The position numbers and the translations under genes are program-made. Below are positions 23,635 to 35,474 of a stretch of 64,000 nucleotides of DNA, piece by piece. The stretch is from Sesamum alatum (taxonomy: Eukaryota > Streptophyta > Magnoliopsida > Lamiales > Pedaliaceae). The stretch is taken from contig JACGWO010000011.1 in assembly GCA_034509735.1 (NCBI GenBank), forward strand, positions 15,899,573-15,963,572. The letters are read 5' to 3'. The notes below the pieces were generated by a model. It was not told the DNA's origin and searched no databases. It saw nothing but the letters and a program-made list of their open reading frames with translations. Within the stretch, counting starts at the first letter, position 1; every line of letters begins with the position of its first letter.

Positions 23635-24725
23635 GACATAAAATATTCACACCACAACTAATAACGTCTACTACACAACAAAGATAAAAATGCAAGGCAT
23701 TCAGATGGAGTGATTTTCAACAACTTAAACCAGGACATATTTAGGATAGCACCTCACCAAAATTCTAGTCCTGAGTATGTTCAAAGTTGAATCAATCATA
23801 CGATAAAGTGTATTAAGGCCTCTTTTACTTGTAAGGATTAGTCATGATATCATACACAATCATAGTTAGTAATGTGTGTACTTTCAAATGGACCAGCCCG
23901 GTATTGATGGTCAAAGCCCAGCACTGTTGGTGACAATAGTGTGATATGAATCAATATTTTCCTCCATGAATTAGTTAGTTCTCATGGCCCACCACTTCAT
24001 GACTAATTCTTTGTTCCCAAGTTCGCCCTTACTATTGCAATTTATTTCTCCACTTACCCACAGCATGATTTGACCCTTTACACTATTCATGTCAAATCAA
24101 AGCCAATTTTATAAGGGCAAATGAGTAAATTCATTTAAAAAATACTATTACATAAGTTAAAAGTCAACACCAATCCTACAACAATTATGGTCTAATGCAT
24201 AGTGTTCTAATACGAGTAAACAAATTTTTAAACAATCATATACATTATTATCACAACCTTAATCATACTTTAATCAATCACAAACTAATCCCAACCAAAA
24301 AAGTAAAGGAGGCCTAAGTGTAATAAATTTATCATATGATTGATTTACAATTAAGAAAAAAAGTAATTAATCATGTAATTCCTATGATTGGTTCGATCCA
24401 ACCAAACATGATTTGAATAAAAAAATTCCGAATCAGCTCCCGGAAGTGTTGAACTTGTTTGATGTAAAGTTCTGTTTCTCATCATGGCCTAAAGTGCTAA
24501 TTGATTAAACAACCAAGACAAGCTGAAATCATGTCTGATAACTTTCATGGACTACAACTAATTAATTACAACAACAGATCAGAAAGTCACAAACTGTGAA
24601 CCAAGAACACATTACTATATTTATTGAATTCCTAAATAAACACATACAAACAATATCACAAACATTACAACAGAAAACAACTCAGAATCCTCCATCTAAT
24701 GCATCCTTTGACAATTCATCCCATA

Positions 24726-25337
24726 TCACAGCATGCAGTCTGTTCTAGCAGTCAATCTCCTGAAGAAATTACTAGGAACAGACGGCAGCTTGCTCCTGAA
24801 CCTCGGATGCCTCAGCACATACAGCCCTGCAGCAAGAATCACTACACGAATCGGAGTCATGTATAGCACCACTGCAGCACAAACACAAAACAAAATGAAC
24901 AAGCTGGTTGCTCTTGGATCCCTCCAGCTTAGCAGAGACTGAAGCCTCTCCCCCTGTGTTGCTATGTCTCCTGCCACTGTCTGAATCCGGCCCGCAATGC
25001 TTCTCAGCCTGTCGTACCTCATCCGGACTACGTCCTGTTGCCTGGTGGTGGGAAATGTGTCGAATTCTTCGTCTAGCTCGTCTGGATGGACTGCTTCAGC
25101 CCATGATAGCTTTGTGTCCATGTGGGGTGGGTGCCTCGGTCGGTACCTGTAGTTCCAGAGCCCGATGAGGAACGCGTAGAGGAAGAACGTTGGTAGTATC
25201 AGCTCTGGGTACCACAGTAGTATCAGAAACAGGACATGGACTAAAACTGAAGTGATGGGGTTCTTCCAATTGCAAACATCGTTAAACCACCGGTTTGCGG
25301 ATACCATACCGGAGAGGAGAGACATGATCCTGAAGAA

Positions 25338-25370
<33 letters not shown>

Positions 25371-27860
25371 GGAGTCGACATCCAACATGTACTCCACGAC
25401 TTCTTTTCTGAGTGGGGGTTCGGCCCGGCCAAGTCTTGCTGCTACGATGCTCATGGCCTGGTACCTTAGGCTGTCGAGCTGGTTGACGGTGAAAGGATGT
25501 AAGTAGTGCATTTTTGGGAGTAAAGGGCGGCCGTAGAGGTGTATCATGTGAGCCAGGGAGAGGGTGGTGAATCTAACTGCTAGTTGGAGTTCTCCCATCT
25601 TCTTTAGGCCTGATGGGTGTAAAACAAGAAGGGGATAGGAATGTGTGTAGACGCGGTGTGCTTCCAACGTCGACAACCTTATGCGTACTTTCCCAATGCG
25701 CGAGTCTCGTGCTGCACCAGCTCCAGGCCTCTCAGTTCCTAAGTGGCAATTGTCGAACACCCCCAGTGTTAAGACAGTGCAGGGATCATAGACTTCCCAC
25801 GTGTATTGTTCATTCCATTTGGGGCTGAAGTTGTCCAGAATCGTCCTCGTTCGGACCCATTTCTGCCCGTATTTGGCCACACAATAGGCATCTGTGCTTC
25901 CTCTGCCATCCTTCATCTTCATTGGGAGAAGGCCTTGAGCACCTAGTATTCCCACTTCAAGTACTCCCACTGGAGGCTTCCACAGCTGCTTTGCTGTTGG
26001 TCGTTGATCGCTTATATACATTGTCGACTCATCCATTACATGATATCCACCTTCAAGGCACACCCTAAGGTGTATTCTGCTTGAAAACTTAAGCTCCTTT
26101 CTCCTGTCGGCTTCTAACATACCGAATCCAAACTTTTCAAGGTTGAACCAACGAGAATGCACGGGCCGGTGGTCTAGCCTCTTCTCGAAAACAGTCAGAG
26201 GTAGACTTATTCTTCCCAATACCTCATCTTTGGAAGGATGCACTTGGTCCTCAACAGTGAGGACCAAGTGCTCTTCAAACGGTTCTGCAGCAACAAAGAC
26301 TAAATCTTCATTCCATAGAGGATTTGCTGTCCGAGACGGGCATATCCCAGTCCTCAGCACCTGATTTCCCACCTGAACTTTCACGAAAACTTCTGGCAGG
26401 CGGCTGCGATCATTCGGAATGATGTCCTGAGCTTCAATCACATTCACCCGTAAGTACCAAAGTTTTGGAGAGACGTATACCTTAGACCTGACGTTGAAAA
26501 CTCCCTCCCCATAAACAGAAGCAGCATCTGCATGCCAAGCATCGGTAAAGGCCTCATCAGCTTGAGTTCCCATCCACACTGCAACCATGATTTCTCCCCT
26601 CACCTTGCCGTCTCCACGCCTATCCTCCAGTCGATACCACTGGGGCGCTAGAGGGCTATCAGGTGGCACCCTCGTTGGGACCTCGTTTAAGTCAAAAACA
26701 ACCCGTCCAAGATAATCATCCCTCCCCACCATCTCTTTATCCTTCACAAAAACTTCAAGAACCGATGACTGTATCCGCTCTTTGGAGAAGGCAAATACTT
26801 GGTTCCACTCAGGATTCATTTTCCTCTCAAGATGTCTCGTTCTTCCTTTATAGTTACCGAGCTTCACTTCCACATACGGATCGCAGCTGGCAGTGATGGA
26901 GCTCGGTGGAAGATCTTTGGCCTTGACTACACGAACATAGAGATAGAATGCCTGCTCAACAAGGTCTAACGTGTTCGCCATTCTTTCACCACTCATCCAT
27001 CCTCTTCCACCATTCGGCCAATGCTCGCCAAGCTGGGGATTTGCTTCCTTCACCTCAAAGTCTTCTTCATTGCTAGCCCGAGATTGTAACTTAATCTGAC
27101 CCCGCATTGTTAACTGCACTCCCTCTGCCCTCTTCCCCACCAAAAGGCCCGGTTGCTGCAGGACTTGGTTCTTGTGAACGTGATGAGTAGTTTCTGGTCT
27201 AATTTCAGCAGCCTCTTCAATCAAAGTCGTAGATTCTTGCGTTGGAACGTCACTTCTAGAGGTAGCCTCCGCCTGGTTGCTATCGGATTCAGCTAAAGGA
27301 AGTTCAGAATTTCCTTTATCCTCTATCAACTCGATAGAATCATCAGCAAGAGAGGCTTGAGAAGGAGGAGAAGTAGGAACTGTATCTGTAAGCTTGGGAG
27401 CACTAGAATGTACTGATGGTGGCTGTGCTAAATTGAGAAGAGAATTTGGCTCAGGTTCAGGTGAGATATAGATTTTAAGGCCAATTTCACCTCTGACAAA
27501 CGAAAAAAGGGACTTCGTTTCTAGCTGGAAACGCTGATAAACGTCGTCTCCTTTCCTAACGATATTTGAGCAAGAAATCCTTACGCTTCCAAGAAAGTTC
27601 CTGCCTGGAACAGGTCTCCTCTCATGGTAAACAGAGACTTCAATGTGTTGATGATGGTAGTGTTTTGTTACGTCGAAATCAAAGAGGAGTTTGTGGTTCC
27701 AAATGGGATTGAGGTTTCTTGGGATAGTTTTGGTTCTACTGATCTGATTGTCGAAATCGACTTCTACATATGGACTTGCTGATCCTGCACCATCTTTAGG
27801 CATAAGATCATGAGCATCTATGACTTCTACCACCAGCTTCATGCTCCCTTTTCTGCTCAC
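24726..27860 (-). CDS. Multiple C2 domain and transmembrane region protein (MCTP/QUIRKY-FTIP family)
   Basis: An uninterrupted 1044-codon gene without introns, as is usual for plant MCTPs. Domains: C2-A at about residues 7-115 (KLVVEVIDAHDLMPKDG), a long acidic Ser/Thr-rich linker (about 140-295), C2-B at about 303-428 (LYVRVVKAKDLPP, CDPYVEVKLGN), C2-C at about 466-590 (LRVNVIEAQDIIP), C2-D at about 630-765 (VLEVGILGAQGLLP, STDAYCVAKYG). The C-terminal PRT_C membrane region follows, with hydrophobic segments near 870-900 and 987-1015 and the conserved tail RHPRFRSKLPSVPSNFFRR. Family members tether ER to plasma membrane, many at plasmodesmata, and act in cell-cell signalling or FT transport. 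The long linker and four C2 domains place it near the QUIRKY-like clade, but the exact orthologue is not settled. Start chosen at the first Met before the C2-A strand. Confidence 0.95.
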
Positions 27861-28270
27861 TTGGCTCCTCTGTCAAGTTACCCTGAAAATGGCTGCTTTC
27901 AAGATATCTCTAACTCCATTCAGAAGCAAAGATGAACATGTTTACAAAAAAGGCAGTTTGCTAACTATATAAAAACATATCCTCTCTCTCTCTCTCTCTC
28001 TCTCTCTTGTTTGAAGAAAGGAATGATTTGCTGAAGAAGCTGGCATATGAGAGTGGTGCAGCAGACAATTTTGAGACAGAAATGGAGGGAAGGTATAAAG
28101 CTCTTTGTGCTGAAGTTCTAGAAAGAAATAGATCCATGAGATGTGTGGAAAGGAAGATTTTGGTTTTTGTACTTCCATCTGTTACTATTTTCAGCCAGAC
28201 AAAGAAAAAAGAAAAGAAGAATATCCCTAAGAACTTGGAATTTCTCTTCTCCATTTCCCTGCTATACATA
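27861..28270 (-). promoter_or_regulatory. 5' untranslated/promoter-proximal region of the MCTP gene
   Basis: On the minus strand this is immediately upstream of the MCTP start. It carries a (GA)n tract of about 25 bases (27982-28007), a common element of plant 5' leaders and core promoters that can bind GAGA-type factors. No certain TATA box or transcript start was assigned. Confidence 0.5.
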
Positions 28271-28375
28271 TGCTAAAGCTGATTCAAAATTCATTCTTTT
28301 TCAATACTTACTCCCATAAAATCTCTGCATTTGGTGACTGATTCTTCACTTATGGATGGCTTGTAATTTCTTTTA

Positions 28376-28654
28376 GGGATAATTACATTTACACCCTCAG
28401 ACCTATAGTCCATTTACATAAATCACCCTGTCTTTTACATAATTACAGAAACCAACCTTGATAGTCAAACAATAGAGATAGTTTGTGTAATAATGTCGAC
28501 ACTTTTTAGGGTTGTAAGTGTAATTTTCTGAAAAATAGGGGTGGTTTGTATAAATGATACTTACATTTCTAGTGGGTGTATGTGCAATTATTCAAAATGC
28601 AAGGATGATTTGTGCAAATAGACCATAGGTTAGGGGATGTAAATGTAATTATCC
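28376..28654. mobile_element. MITE-like inverted-repeat element, ~279 bp
   Basis: The left end GGGATAATTACATTTACACCC pairs with the right end (gggatgtaaatgtaattatcc). Arms extend inward (for example 'cagacctatagtccatttac' against 'caaatagaccataggttag'). No coding capacity. A target duplication was not clear. Confidence 0.75.
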
Positions 28655-29649
28655 ATTTTTTTTATTAAGTTTTACGAGTAGACATGCTTACACAACAGTT
28701 AAAAAATGTAGAAAAAGGACGACCAGCATAGCAACTTTCCTTGAGCGTTATCATGGGCATTTCACTACTGTTATGGAATATCCACTTCGAGTTATAACTA
28801 TTTTGCAAAGTATGAACCCTACTGAAATATTGAGTGCGTCGAACCACTCATCATAATCAAGTCTTAGATTTACTACCGCAAGCACGCTCGTATTTGAATT
28901 ATTCGATCATGGCACTTATCTTAATAAGAAAATACAACCCGTTCCACTTGAGCTACGCTTTCATAATAAAAATCAAGGGCAAAATATTTTTTTTTTGTCC
29001 GATAAAATTATGTCATTATTTTTTTTGGTACTACAACTTAGGCAGGCACGATTTCAATCCCATAAAATACAAAATCAAGTATTTTTAGTCTCAAAAAGCC
29101 ACGTGTTTTGCATATGTTTGTTAACAACTGTTAACTTGTGACTAAAAGTACCTAAGATCGTGGGCAAAAAGTACTTAAATTCGTGTTTTATGGTAATAAA
29201 AATACATAAAATCATGATCACGTCCGTTAATTTGAAACTAAAACTACCTAAAATACGTGTTTTATGAGACAACAATTATCACCTACTTAAGTTGTGGTAC
29301 CAAAAATAATAATGATTTAATTTTATGAGATTAAGAAAAATATTTAGCCCAATAACAGGGGCTATGTACTTTCTTTAAAAACATTCTATTCTTCTAAATG
29401 CAGCAATGCCAATGTGGGAAAAAGGGCATTAGGGAGATATACATGCAATTAATGAAAGAAAAGCAAAAGTTGTGATTTTGAGCTTTTATAAGGTTGTGAA
29501 GTTGCCCAAGATGCCTTTCTTGTGCTTTTGTTCCTTTCTTAATCTCTTTTCATTATGAGGCTGCAACTACAGAAATTGATCATTCTTTTGTAAAATCTTG
29601 GGTTTCATATATCAATACTACGCTGTTGGAATATTTGGATGAAATAAAA
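28655..29649. other. Intergenic, no gene seen
   Basis: AT-rich sequence. Between about 28970 and 29345 there is inverted-repeat-like sequence (phrases 'gataaaattatgtcattatt' and 'aataatgatttaattttat' face each other, with 'actacaactta' against 'taagttgtggt'), suggesting another small foldback element of about 370 bp. Confidence 0.45.
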
Positions 29650-30090
29650 AGGGAAATTACGCTCCAGTCGTTCGTCATAATTATGAATATTTTCTTATTG
29701 TTTGATAAATTATCAATAGTTTTTTTAATTTTAACGTCCGTCCAACAATTAGCTCATTCCATTAAGTTTTCATCCATTGTTTTTGTGGTGAACTAGTTGA
29801 AATTTCCTTATGGACTATGATATTATTTTATTTATTTTTTAAAATTTTCTAAATTTTTTTATGGACTTGAAAGGTAAGAAGGAAAATTTCACCTCGTTAG
29901 TTTTTTTAACAAATTTTCAAATCCTTTTGTTAGGGAAAAAAAAAAAAGGACAAAGTGGATATTTCTAAGCCTCCGTCCAAGAATTACATAATTTTATCAA
30001 ACATAAGGTAGGTATTGATAATTTGTCAATTAATAAGAAGGTATTTGTAATTATATCACGCTTAAAGAATGATAGCTTTAACTTACCCTA
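29650..30090. mobile_element. Decayed inverted-repeat element, related to 31630-31860
   Basis: The ends are roughly complementary ('ttcttattgtttgataaatt atcaat' type on the left, 'attgataatttgtcaattaataagaagg' on the right). The middle, from 'tccttatggactatga' (about 29808) to 'ccaagaattacataattttat' (about 30000), recurs in diverged form at 31650-31820, so this is a dispersed family. Boundaries are approximate. Confidence 0.5.
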
Positions 30091-30179
30091 AAATAAAATA
30101 TGAAGTTTGTAAGATCCTATGAGCAACAGTTAGCTTATTATAGTAATCAAACTAAAAGAGCTTGTTAGGATTTTAAAAA

Positions 30180-30405
30180 GAAAAAAATGCAAGCAACCTC
30201 CTGTCATATTACTAATGTGCAAATTATTCCCATATGAAAAAATATATAGTAATTTACTCCCTTGTATTTTTTAAAATGAAGCAATTTACTCACCTATAAT
30301 TTTCAAAATGAAGCAATTTACCTCCCTAGACAGGGAGTAAATTACTTCATATTGGAAAACATTTGATCATTTGCAATATTATAGGGGGTAAATTGTATTA
30401 AACCC
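30180..30405. mobile_element. MITE, 226 bp, with flanking duplication
   Basis: The element starts GAAAAAAATGCAAGCAACC and ends GGGGGTAAATTGTATTAAACCC. It is flanked on both sides by ATTTTAAAAA (30170-30179 and 30406-30415), consistent with an 8-10-bp target duplication. Internal 'gcaatttactc' phrases occur in both orientations. It is a sibling of the element at 37605-37805. Confidence 0.8.
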
Positions 30406-30808
30406 ATTTTAAAAATAAATTAAATATGTATATACATGTATTTTGATTGAGCTTATAAGTTCCTAGTATTATTTGGACAGCATATAAGTTCATATTCTGA
30501 AATTTCTTATCGAGCTCTTTAGGACATCTTATAAGTTTTAAATGGAAAATGATTATGAAAATTTCAATAAGCTTGTTAAAACATCCTTTTAAACAAGCAG
30601 CCCGACTAGAATTAGTGAGCCCCCGCTGTCGTTTGCCCAACTCATGGCTACGTCATAGTAATTTGATTTGAGCGTGAATTATTTGATTATACATGACAAT
30701 GCCAGCATTCAGTTAATAAAATTAACATATTTTGATCCAATGGTTCATATGTTTCATCTAAGTTAAGATAAATTAAAACAACCTCTTTTGAATTTTTGCA
30801 CAATTATA

Positions 30809-31221
30809 AGGATAAATTACAGCTATCTCCTACCTACTTGTTATTTGAAAAATTACAAATACTTCCTGAGGTTTGTAACCGTATAACAAATAGTTCATTT
30901 CCAGCCAATTTTATGGGTGAACTGACCAAAATGTCCTTATGCAAATTGATTTTATTTTTATTTAATTCTTATTTTCGTTGAATTTTTTTAGACTACAATG
31001 CGTAGAGAGAAGCTTCTTGAGTTTTTTACACAGATGAGCAATAATGCAATTTATCTCGACTATTTTTCTAATAATTAAAAAAAAAAAATTCAAGGGCAAA
31101 ATGGTCAATTTCAGGCTTTTGGTTAAAAATTATAAATCTCAGGGGGTCTTGTAATTTCTTAAACAACGAGGGGTATTTGTAATTATACCAAACCTCAAGG
31201 GAGGTGGTTGTAATTTAACAC
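30809..31221. mobile_element. MITE-like inverted-repeat element, ~413 bp
   Basis: The left end AGGATAAATTACAGCTATCTCC is matched in inverse by the right end (ggaggtggttgtaatttaacac). Inner arms also pair ('acaaatacttcctgaggttt' region against 'aacgaggggtatttgtaatt'). CAATTATA on the left and TAATTATA on the right could be the target duplication with one change. Confidence 0.65.
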
Positions 31222-32199
31222 TAATTATATATACCTTATCGTTGTTTGAGGAATTACTAATATCACCTAATTTTACTTCTGTTCACTACATGAAATATAA
31301 CATTTAAGACTAATTGCTATAGTTAGGAATAAATAGACATAACAAATAATCATTGAGCACGGCCACGCAACAGTTGTAGGCCGTGGTTTTTGCGATGATA
31401 GCTAAAATATTCGCCATGGAAAATATTTTTACCACGGCTCTTAACTGTGCCAAATAGTTTTTTCATGATGAAAAAACTAGTTTTGACATCAATTTTATTT
31501 AACCATGGTTTTACCACGAATTTTAGCAATAACTATCAAAATTGTGGCAAATAGTATTTTTTTTTCTAATGGTTTCAACGACTAGGTCTTTCAGTTAGTT
31601 TTTATTAGGATTTCATCTATTTTTTGTGGTAAACTAACCAAAATATGTCCTTATGGACTATGAAATAATTTTACTTAACTTTTAAAATTTTTTATGACTA
31701 CAAGAGCAAGAAGGAAATTTCACCTTATTGATTTTTTTACAATATTTCACTTTTTTTTAAAAAACAAATCCAAGGGCAAAGTGAACACTTTTAAGTCTTC
31801 ATTCAAGAATTGTATAATTTTATTAAATATTAAAAATACTAATAATAATAAAAAAATATTTATAATTATACCAAAACTGATGAGTAATTTACCCATAAGT
31901 TACTTATTTGGATAGAATGAAATAGTACCTCTCAATCGGAGCGCAAACTGTCCTAATCTAGCAAATTTTAGAAACTTGCAATCTTAATTTGATAAGTAGG
32001 ATCTTACGTCATCAACTCCTATCAAGTGTTAGCCCAACAAAAGAGAACCACCAAGTCAGATATTATTTGAAAATTTCTTGTAAGCTCCGCTACACTATAA
32101 ATGTCCTTTTTTTTTCCTTTGAAATGGGATTCTCATAAATAAAAAATCACGAAGGCATAAAGTCATCCACATACACAGAGTTTGCATGTCTAGCTATCT
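31222..32199. other. AT-rich intergenic with repeat copy, no gene seen
   Basis: 31630-31860 is a diverged copy of the middle of the element at 29650-30090. 31360-31560 contains phrases around 'ccacgg' in both orientations ('gaccacggcct'-like), suggesting a small foldback. No coding exon was recognised. Confidence 0.5.
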
Positions 32200-34690
32200 T
32201 ATATGTCCCTGATTGCGCGAAGGTCGCCCGTCGAAGTTAATTTTGACAAAATCGGCAGGGGGTTTCCCATGTATGCCTCGTCACTTGTGTCCCAGCTGAG
32301 AGCTCTGCAGGGATTTATTGAATGCGATAAACTCGGCCAGCATTCGTCGGGTAGTCAAGATGATGTCCCCGGGAAGTGTCCCTCGTTCGTTCCAAAGCCA
32401 TGAATTTCGGTTATTCCACAGTTGCCAGCACAACATAAGGGCAAAGTCTGCCTCCGATCCGTCAAAGTTCCTCGTGATAAATCGAAACCAAGTCTCAACA
32501 TTGTCCGTCCAACTGGAAATCACCTGCCAAGGTAAGTCTGAGAGCGCCCAAACTTGACGAAGGCAGCCAAGAAGGATGTGTCGCACGTCCTCCCCAGCAC
32601 GCTTACAGGCGGGGAAAAAATCATCAACTGCTGGGTTCCATTGCACGAAATTAGACATCGTGGGAAGGGCGTTGGAGCACAACTTCCAGCCAAATGTCCT
32701 CACTTTCGGTGGCACATGTTTGTCCCAGATAAACTTTCAACCGTCTCGTGGAGTCGAAGTCGAGCTGGAGGCTTCAGCCGCTAAAGCAAGTGCAAGGTGG
32801 TGAGCACTTCTCGCCGAAAAGCGACCATCGGAGGTGTGGTGCCATATCAAGGTGTCTACATGCATATTCTGCCCCAGAGGAATGGCTAAGATGTCTTCCA
32901 CTTCACTCGGATGAAAGGTCGCCCGAACGCGCTGTACATCCCAAGAACCACTTGCTGAATCAATCAAAGAGGCCACAAAAGGTTGATCAACTAAATTTCC
33001 AGGTCTGATCCGAGGGTGAAAATCCGACGAAAAGGGTACCCATCTATCCTGCCAAATCCGTATCATCTTGCCATCGCCCACACGCCAACGTGAGCCTGTT
33101 TCCACAAGAAACCGAGCATGGAGGATGCTCCGCCAAGAAAATGATGGTCGAGAGCCCATTTTAGCGCCAAAGAAGTCCGAACGGGGGAAGTATCTTGCTT
33201 TATATATACGGCTAACCAACGAATTCAGGTTTTGAACGATTCTCCACGCCTACATCACTAGGAAGGCATCATTAAAGGTAGCCAGATTCCGAAAACCAAC
33301 TCCGCCTTCTGCTTTCGGCCGACTGATTTTAGGCCAAGGAACCCAATTCACTCGTTTGTTCCCTCATTGATGCCACCAGAAAACCGCAATCATTCCTTCA
33401 AGGTCCTGAACCAAAGATTTGGGAAACTTGAAACAGGACATCGCATACGAAGGAATGGCTTGTAACACTGCCTTTACCAGAATCTCCTTTCCCGCTTGAG
33501 ACAGATACTTAGCGTTCCAACCATTGATACAATTCCAAATCCGGTCCCGAACCCTCGAAACATACTCTTCTTTGATCTACCACACACAGCTGGGAGTCCA
33601 AGGTACTTATCGTGTTTTTGCCAACCATTGTACCCCCAAGGATTCCGCTAACGTTTTCTGAATCTCCTTCGGAACACACGGGCTAAACACCACACCAGAC
33701 TTGTCTAAATTAACCCGCTGGTTTGAGGCCTGTTTGTATCTCTCAAGGACCTGTTTGATGGTTTGTAAGGCATTCGTATTTGCCTTGTAGAAGATCTGGG
33801 TGTCATCAGCAAACAGAAAATGGGAAATTTTGGGAGCTGAACTAGCAATGGCAACTCCACAAAGGTGGCTCTGTGTATCCGCCTCTCTCAAAAGGCCGCT
33901 CAAAGCTTCTGCACAAAAAAGAAATAAAAACGGTGACAGGGGGGTCTCCTTGACGGATTCCCCGCTGTGATCGTAACTATCCAAAACTCTGGCAATTAAG
34001 CATGAAAGAGTATGAAATGGAAGAAACAAACAACATAATAAGGGAAACAATAGATGAGTGGAAACCTAAATGAACAAGGATACGCTCCAGGAACGCCCAC
34101 TCCACCCGATCGTACACCTTGTTCATGTCAAGTTTCAGAGCTGTAAACCCCTTCTTCCCTTTATGTTTAGTTTTCAAATAATGCTTCAGCTCTAACGCCA
34201 CTAAGGTGTTATCATAAATTAAGCGACCAAGGATAAACGCAGATTGAGATTCATAGATAATATCATTCATGAGAGGTCTAAGCCTATTAGCTAGGGCTTT
34301 AGAAGCAATTTATATGCAACATTGCACAAACTAATAGGCCTAAATTGGGTAATACTCCCGGGGTTGTCACATTTAGGAATAAGAACAATGAATGTATGAT
34401 TAAGCTTAGAATCAAGACAATGAGAATTAAGAATTTGAAGAACCGCATGCGTGACATCACGACCAATGGTATGCCAAAATTTATGATAAAAGATCGGAGA
34501 CATACTTTCGGGCCCCGGGGATTTGAGGGGAGACATCTATAGAATAGCTTTCTCAACTTCCGATGATGTAAACGGAGTGCACAGGAAATCGTTCATCTCA
34601 GCTGTCACCCTGGGTTCGACTGTCCCCATGACTTCCTCAAGGACTTTGGATCCCAGTTTCATACCACCACTTATCGTGGTTTAGGGCTTA
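32200..34690 (-). mobile_element. LINE (non-LTR retrotransposon), 5'-truncated and decayed
   Basis: The minus strand carries a plant L1-type ORF2 broken into segments. 34536-34291: RT start with SPLKSPGPESMSPIFYHKF, FIVLIPKCDNPGSITQFRPI. 34270-33977: ESQSAFILGRLIYDNTLVAL and ALKLDMNKVYDRVEW. 34050-33607: TPLSPFLFLFCAEALSGLL and FLFADDTQIFYKA, with the RT active-site FADD. 33219-32737: post-RT region ARYFPRSDFFGA and WRVGDGKMIRIWQDRWVP. 32715-32281: Cys/His-rich end domain (zf-RVT) with PPKVRTFGWKLCSNALPT. No endonuclease domain remains. In-frame stops and shifts make it inactive. Confidence 0.9.
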
Positions 34691-34817
34691 AGATCAAATA
34701 TTATTGCATTCACGATATGGATTTGAATTCTTATCAAGTTGTTTAGTAGGGCTAATTGTACTTACTGGCCTATGCGTTGACTCCCACATTTTAAGCATTG
34801 ATTTTTACGATAGTAGT

Positions 34818-35460
34818 GTTAGAATAGGTGACCGTGAAGCCAATCTTGTTAGGCTTACGTAACCTAATTCTGACATTCGTGGTGTAAATAAGTTTATTCT
34901 GAATAAAAGTGATGTTCAGTTACGACATTAATACTTTGATTGTGTTAACTTACCGCTTGATATCTATAACTGTTCAATGCATAACCAAAGCCCATAGACC
35001 GGAAAGGTTAATCCAAGAAACTGGACTGCGCATAGGAAGGCAGTCATGAAACCAGTTTTTGTGGATCGGTCTGAAATACTCCAAGTCAAGGGACCTTGAG
35101 ATTGGGTATCGAGAGTCCATTTGAGACTTGCACTAAATGATTGCAGTCGCATTTCATTGACGAGTGACGAAGATCGTCCATGCAATATTAGTAGGTTAGC
35201 CAGCTCAGGAACAAAGCTAGTAGCTGATTAAGGAGTTAATACAAAGGTATTATTGATTTTACGCTTTAGTAGTTTACGTTTCATTTCTATGTCCTATGTA
35301 TGATATCCGTTTTTAATATTGATACATCCTACATCGAATGCCCGATTGAGCACCCAAGGGTACACCCCTTGGGATTTATGACAATGCTTTTGATTAGTTT
35401 TAAATATCCGCATATTCACGCTTCCGCTCGCGCTCCTGGGCGGATCCGCTTGTCCTTTAA
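34818..35460 (+). repeat. Copia LTR copy 2, internally deleted (643 bp)
   Basis: It begins TGTTAGAATAGGTGACCGTG and is followed at 35462 by a primer site, so both edges fit. The first ~400 bp match the start of the ~2-kb LTRs elsewhere (blocks AAAGCCCATAGACC and TCGAGAGTCCA). At about 35230-35240 it jumps to the LTR end ('ccgcatattcacgcttccgc' region). About 1.4 kb is missing compared with its relatives. Confidence 0.8.
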
Positions 35461-35461
35461 G

Positions 35462-35474
35462 TGGTATCAGAGCC
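35462..35474 (+). other. Primer binding site of copia copy 2
   Basis: TGGTATCAGAGCC, complementary to initiator methionine tRNA, one base after the LTR end. Same motif as at 40999 and 52568. Confidence 0.85.

Larger units (their letters stand above)
21006..24725. other. AT-rich intergenic, no gene seen
   Basis: Apart from the MITE at 21664-22245, an (AT)n run at about 22722-22748 and a Helitron-like 3' end at 23601-23634, I recognise nothing. Short open frames here have no family features. The last few hundred bases are downstream of the minus-strand MCTP gene and would hold its 3' untranslated region. Confidence 0.6.
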
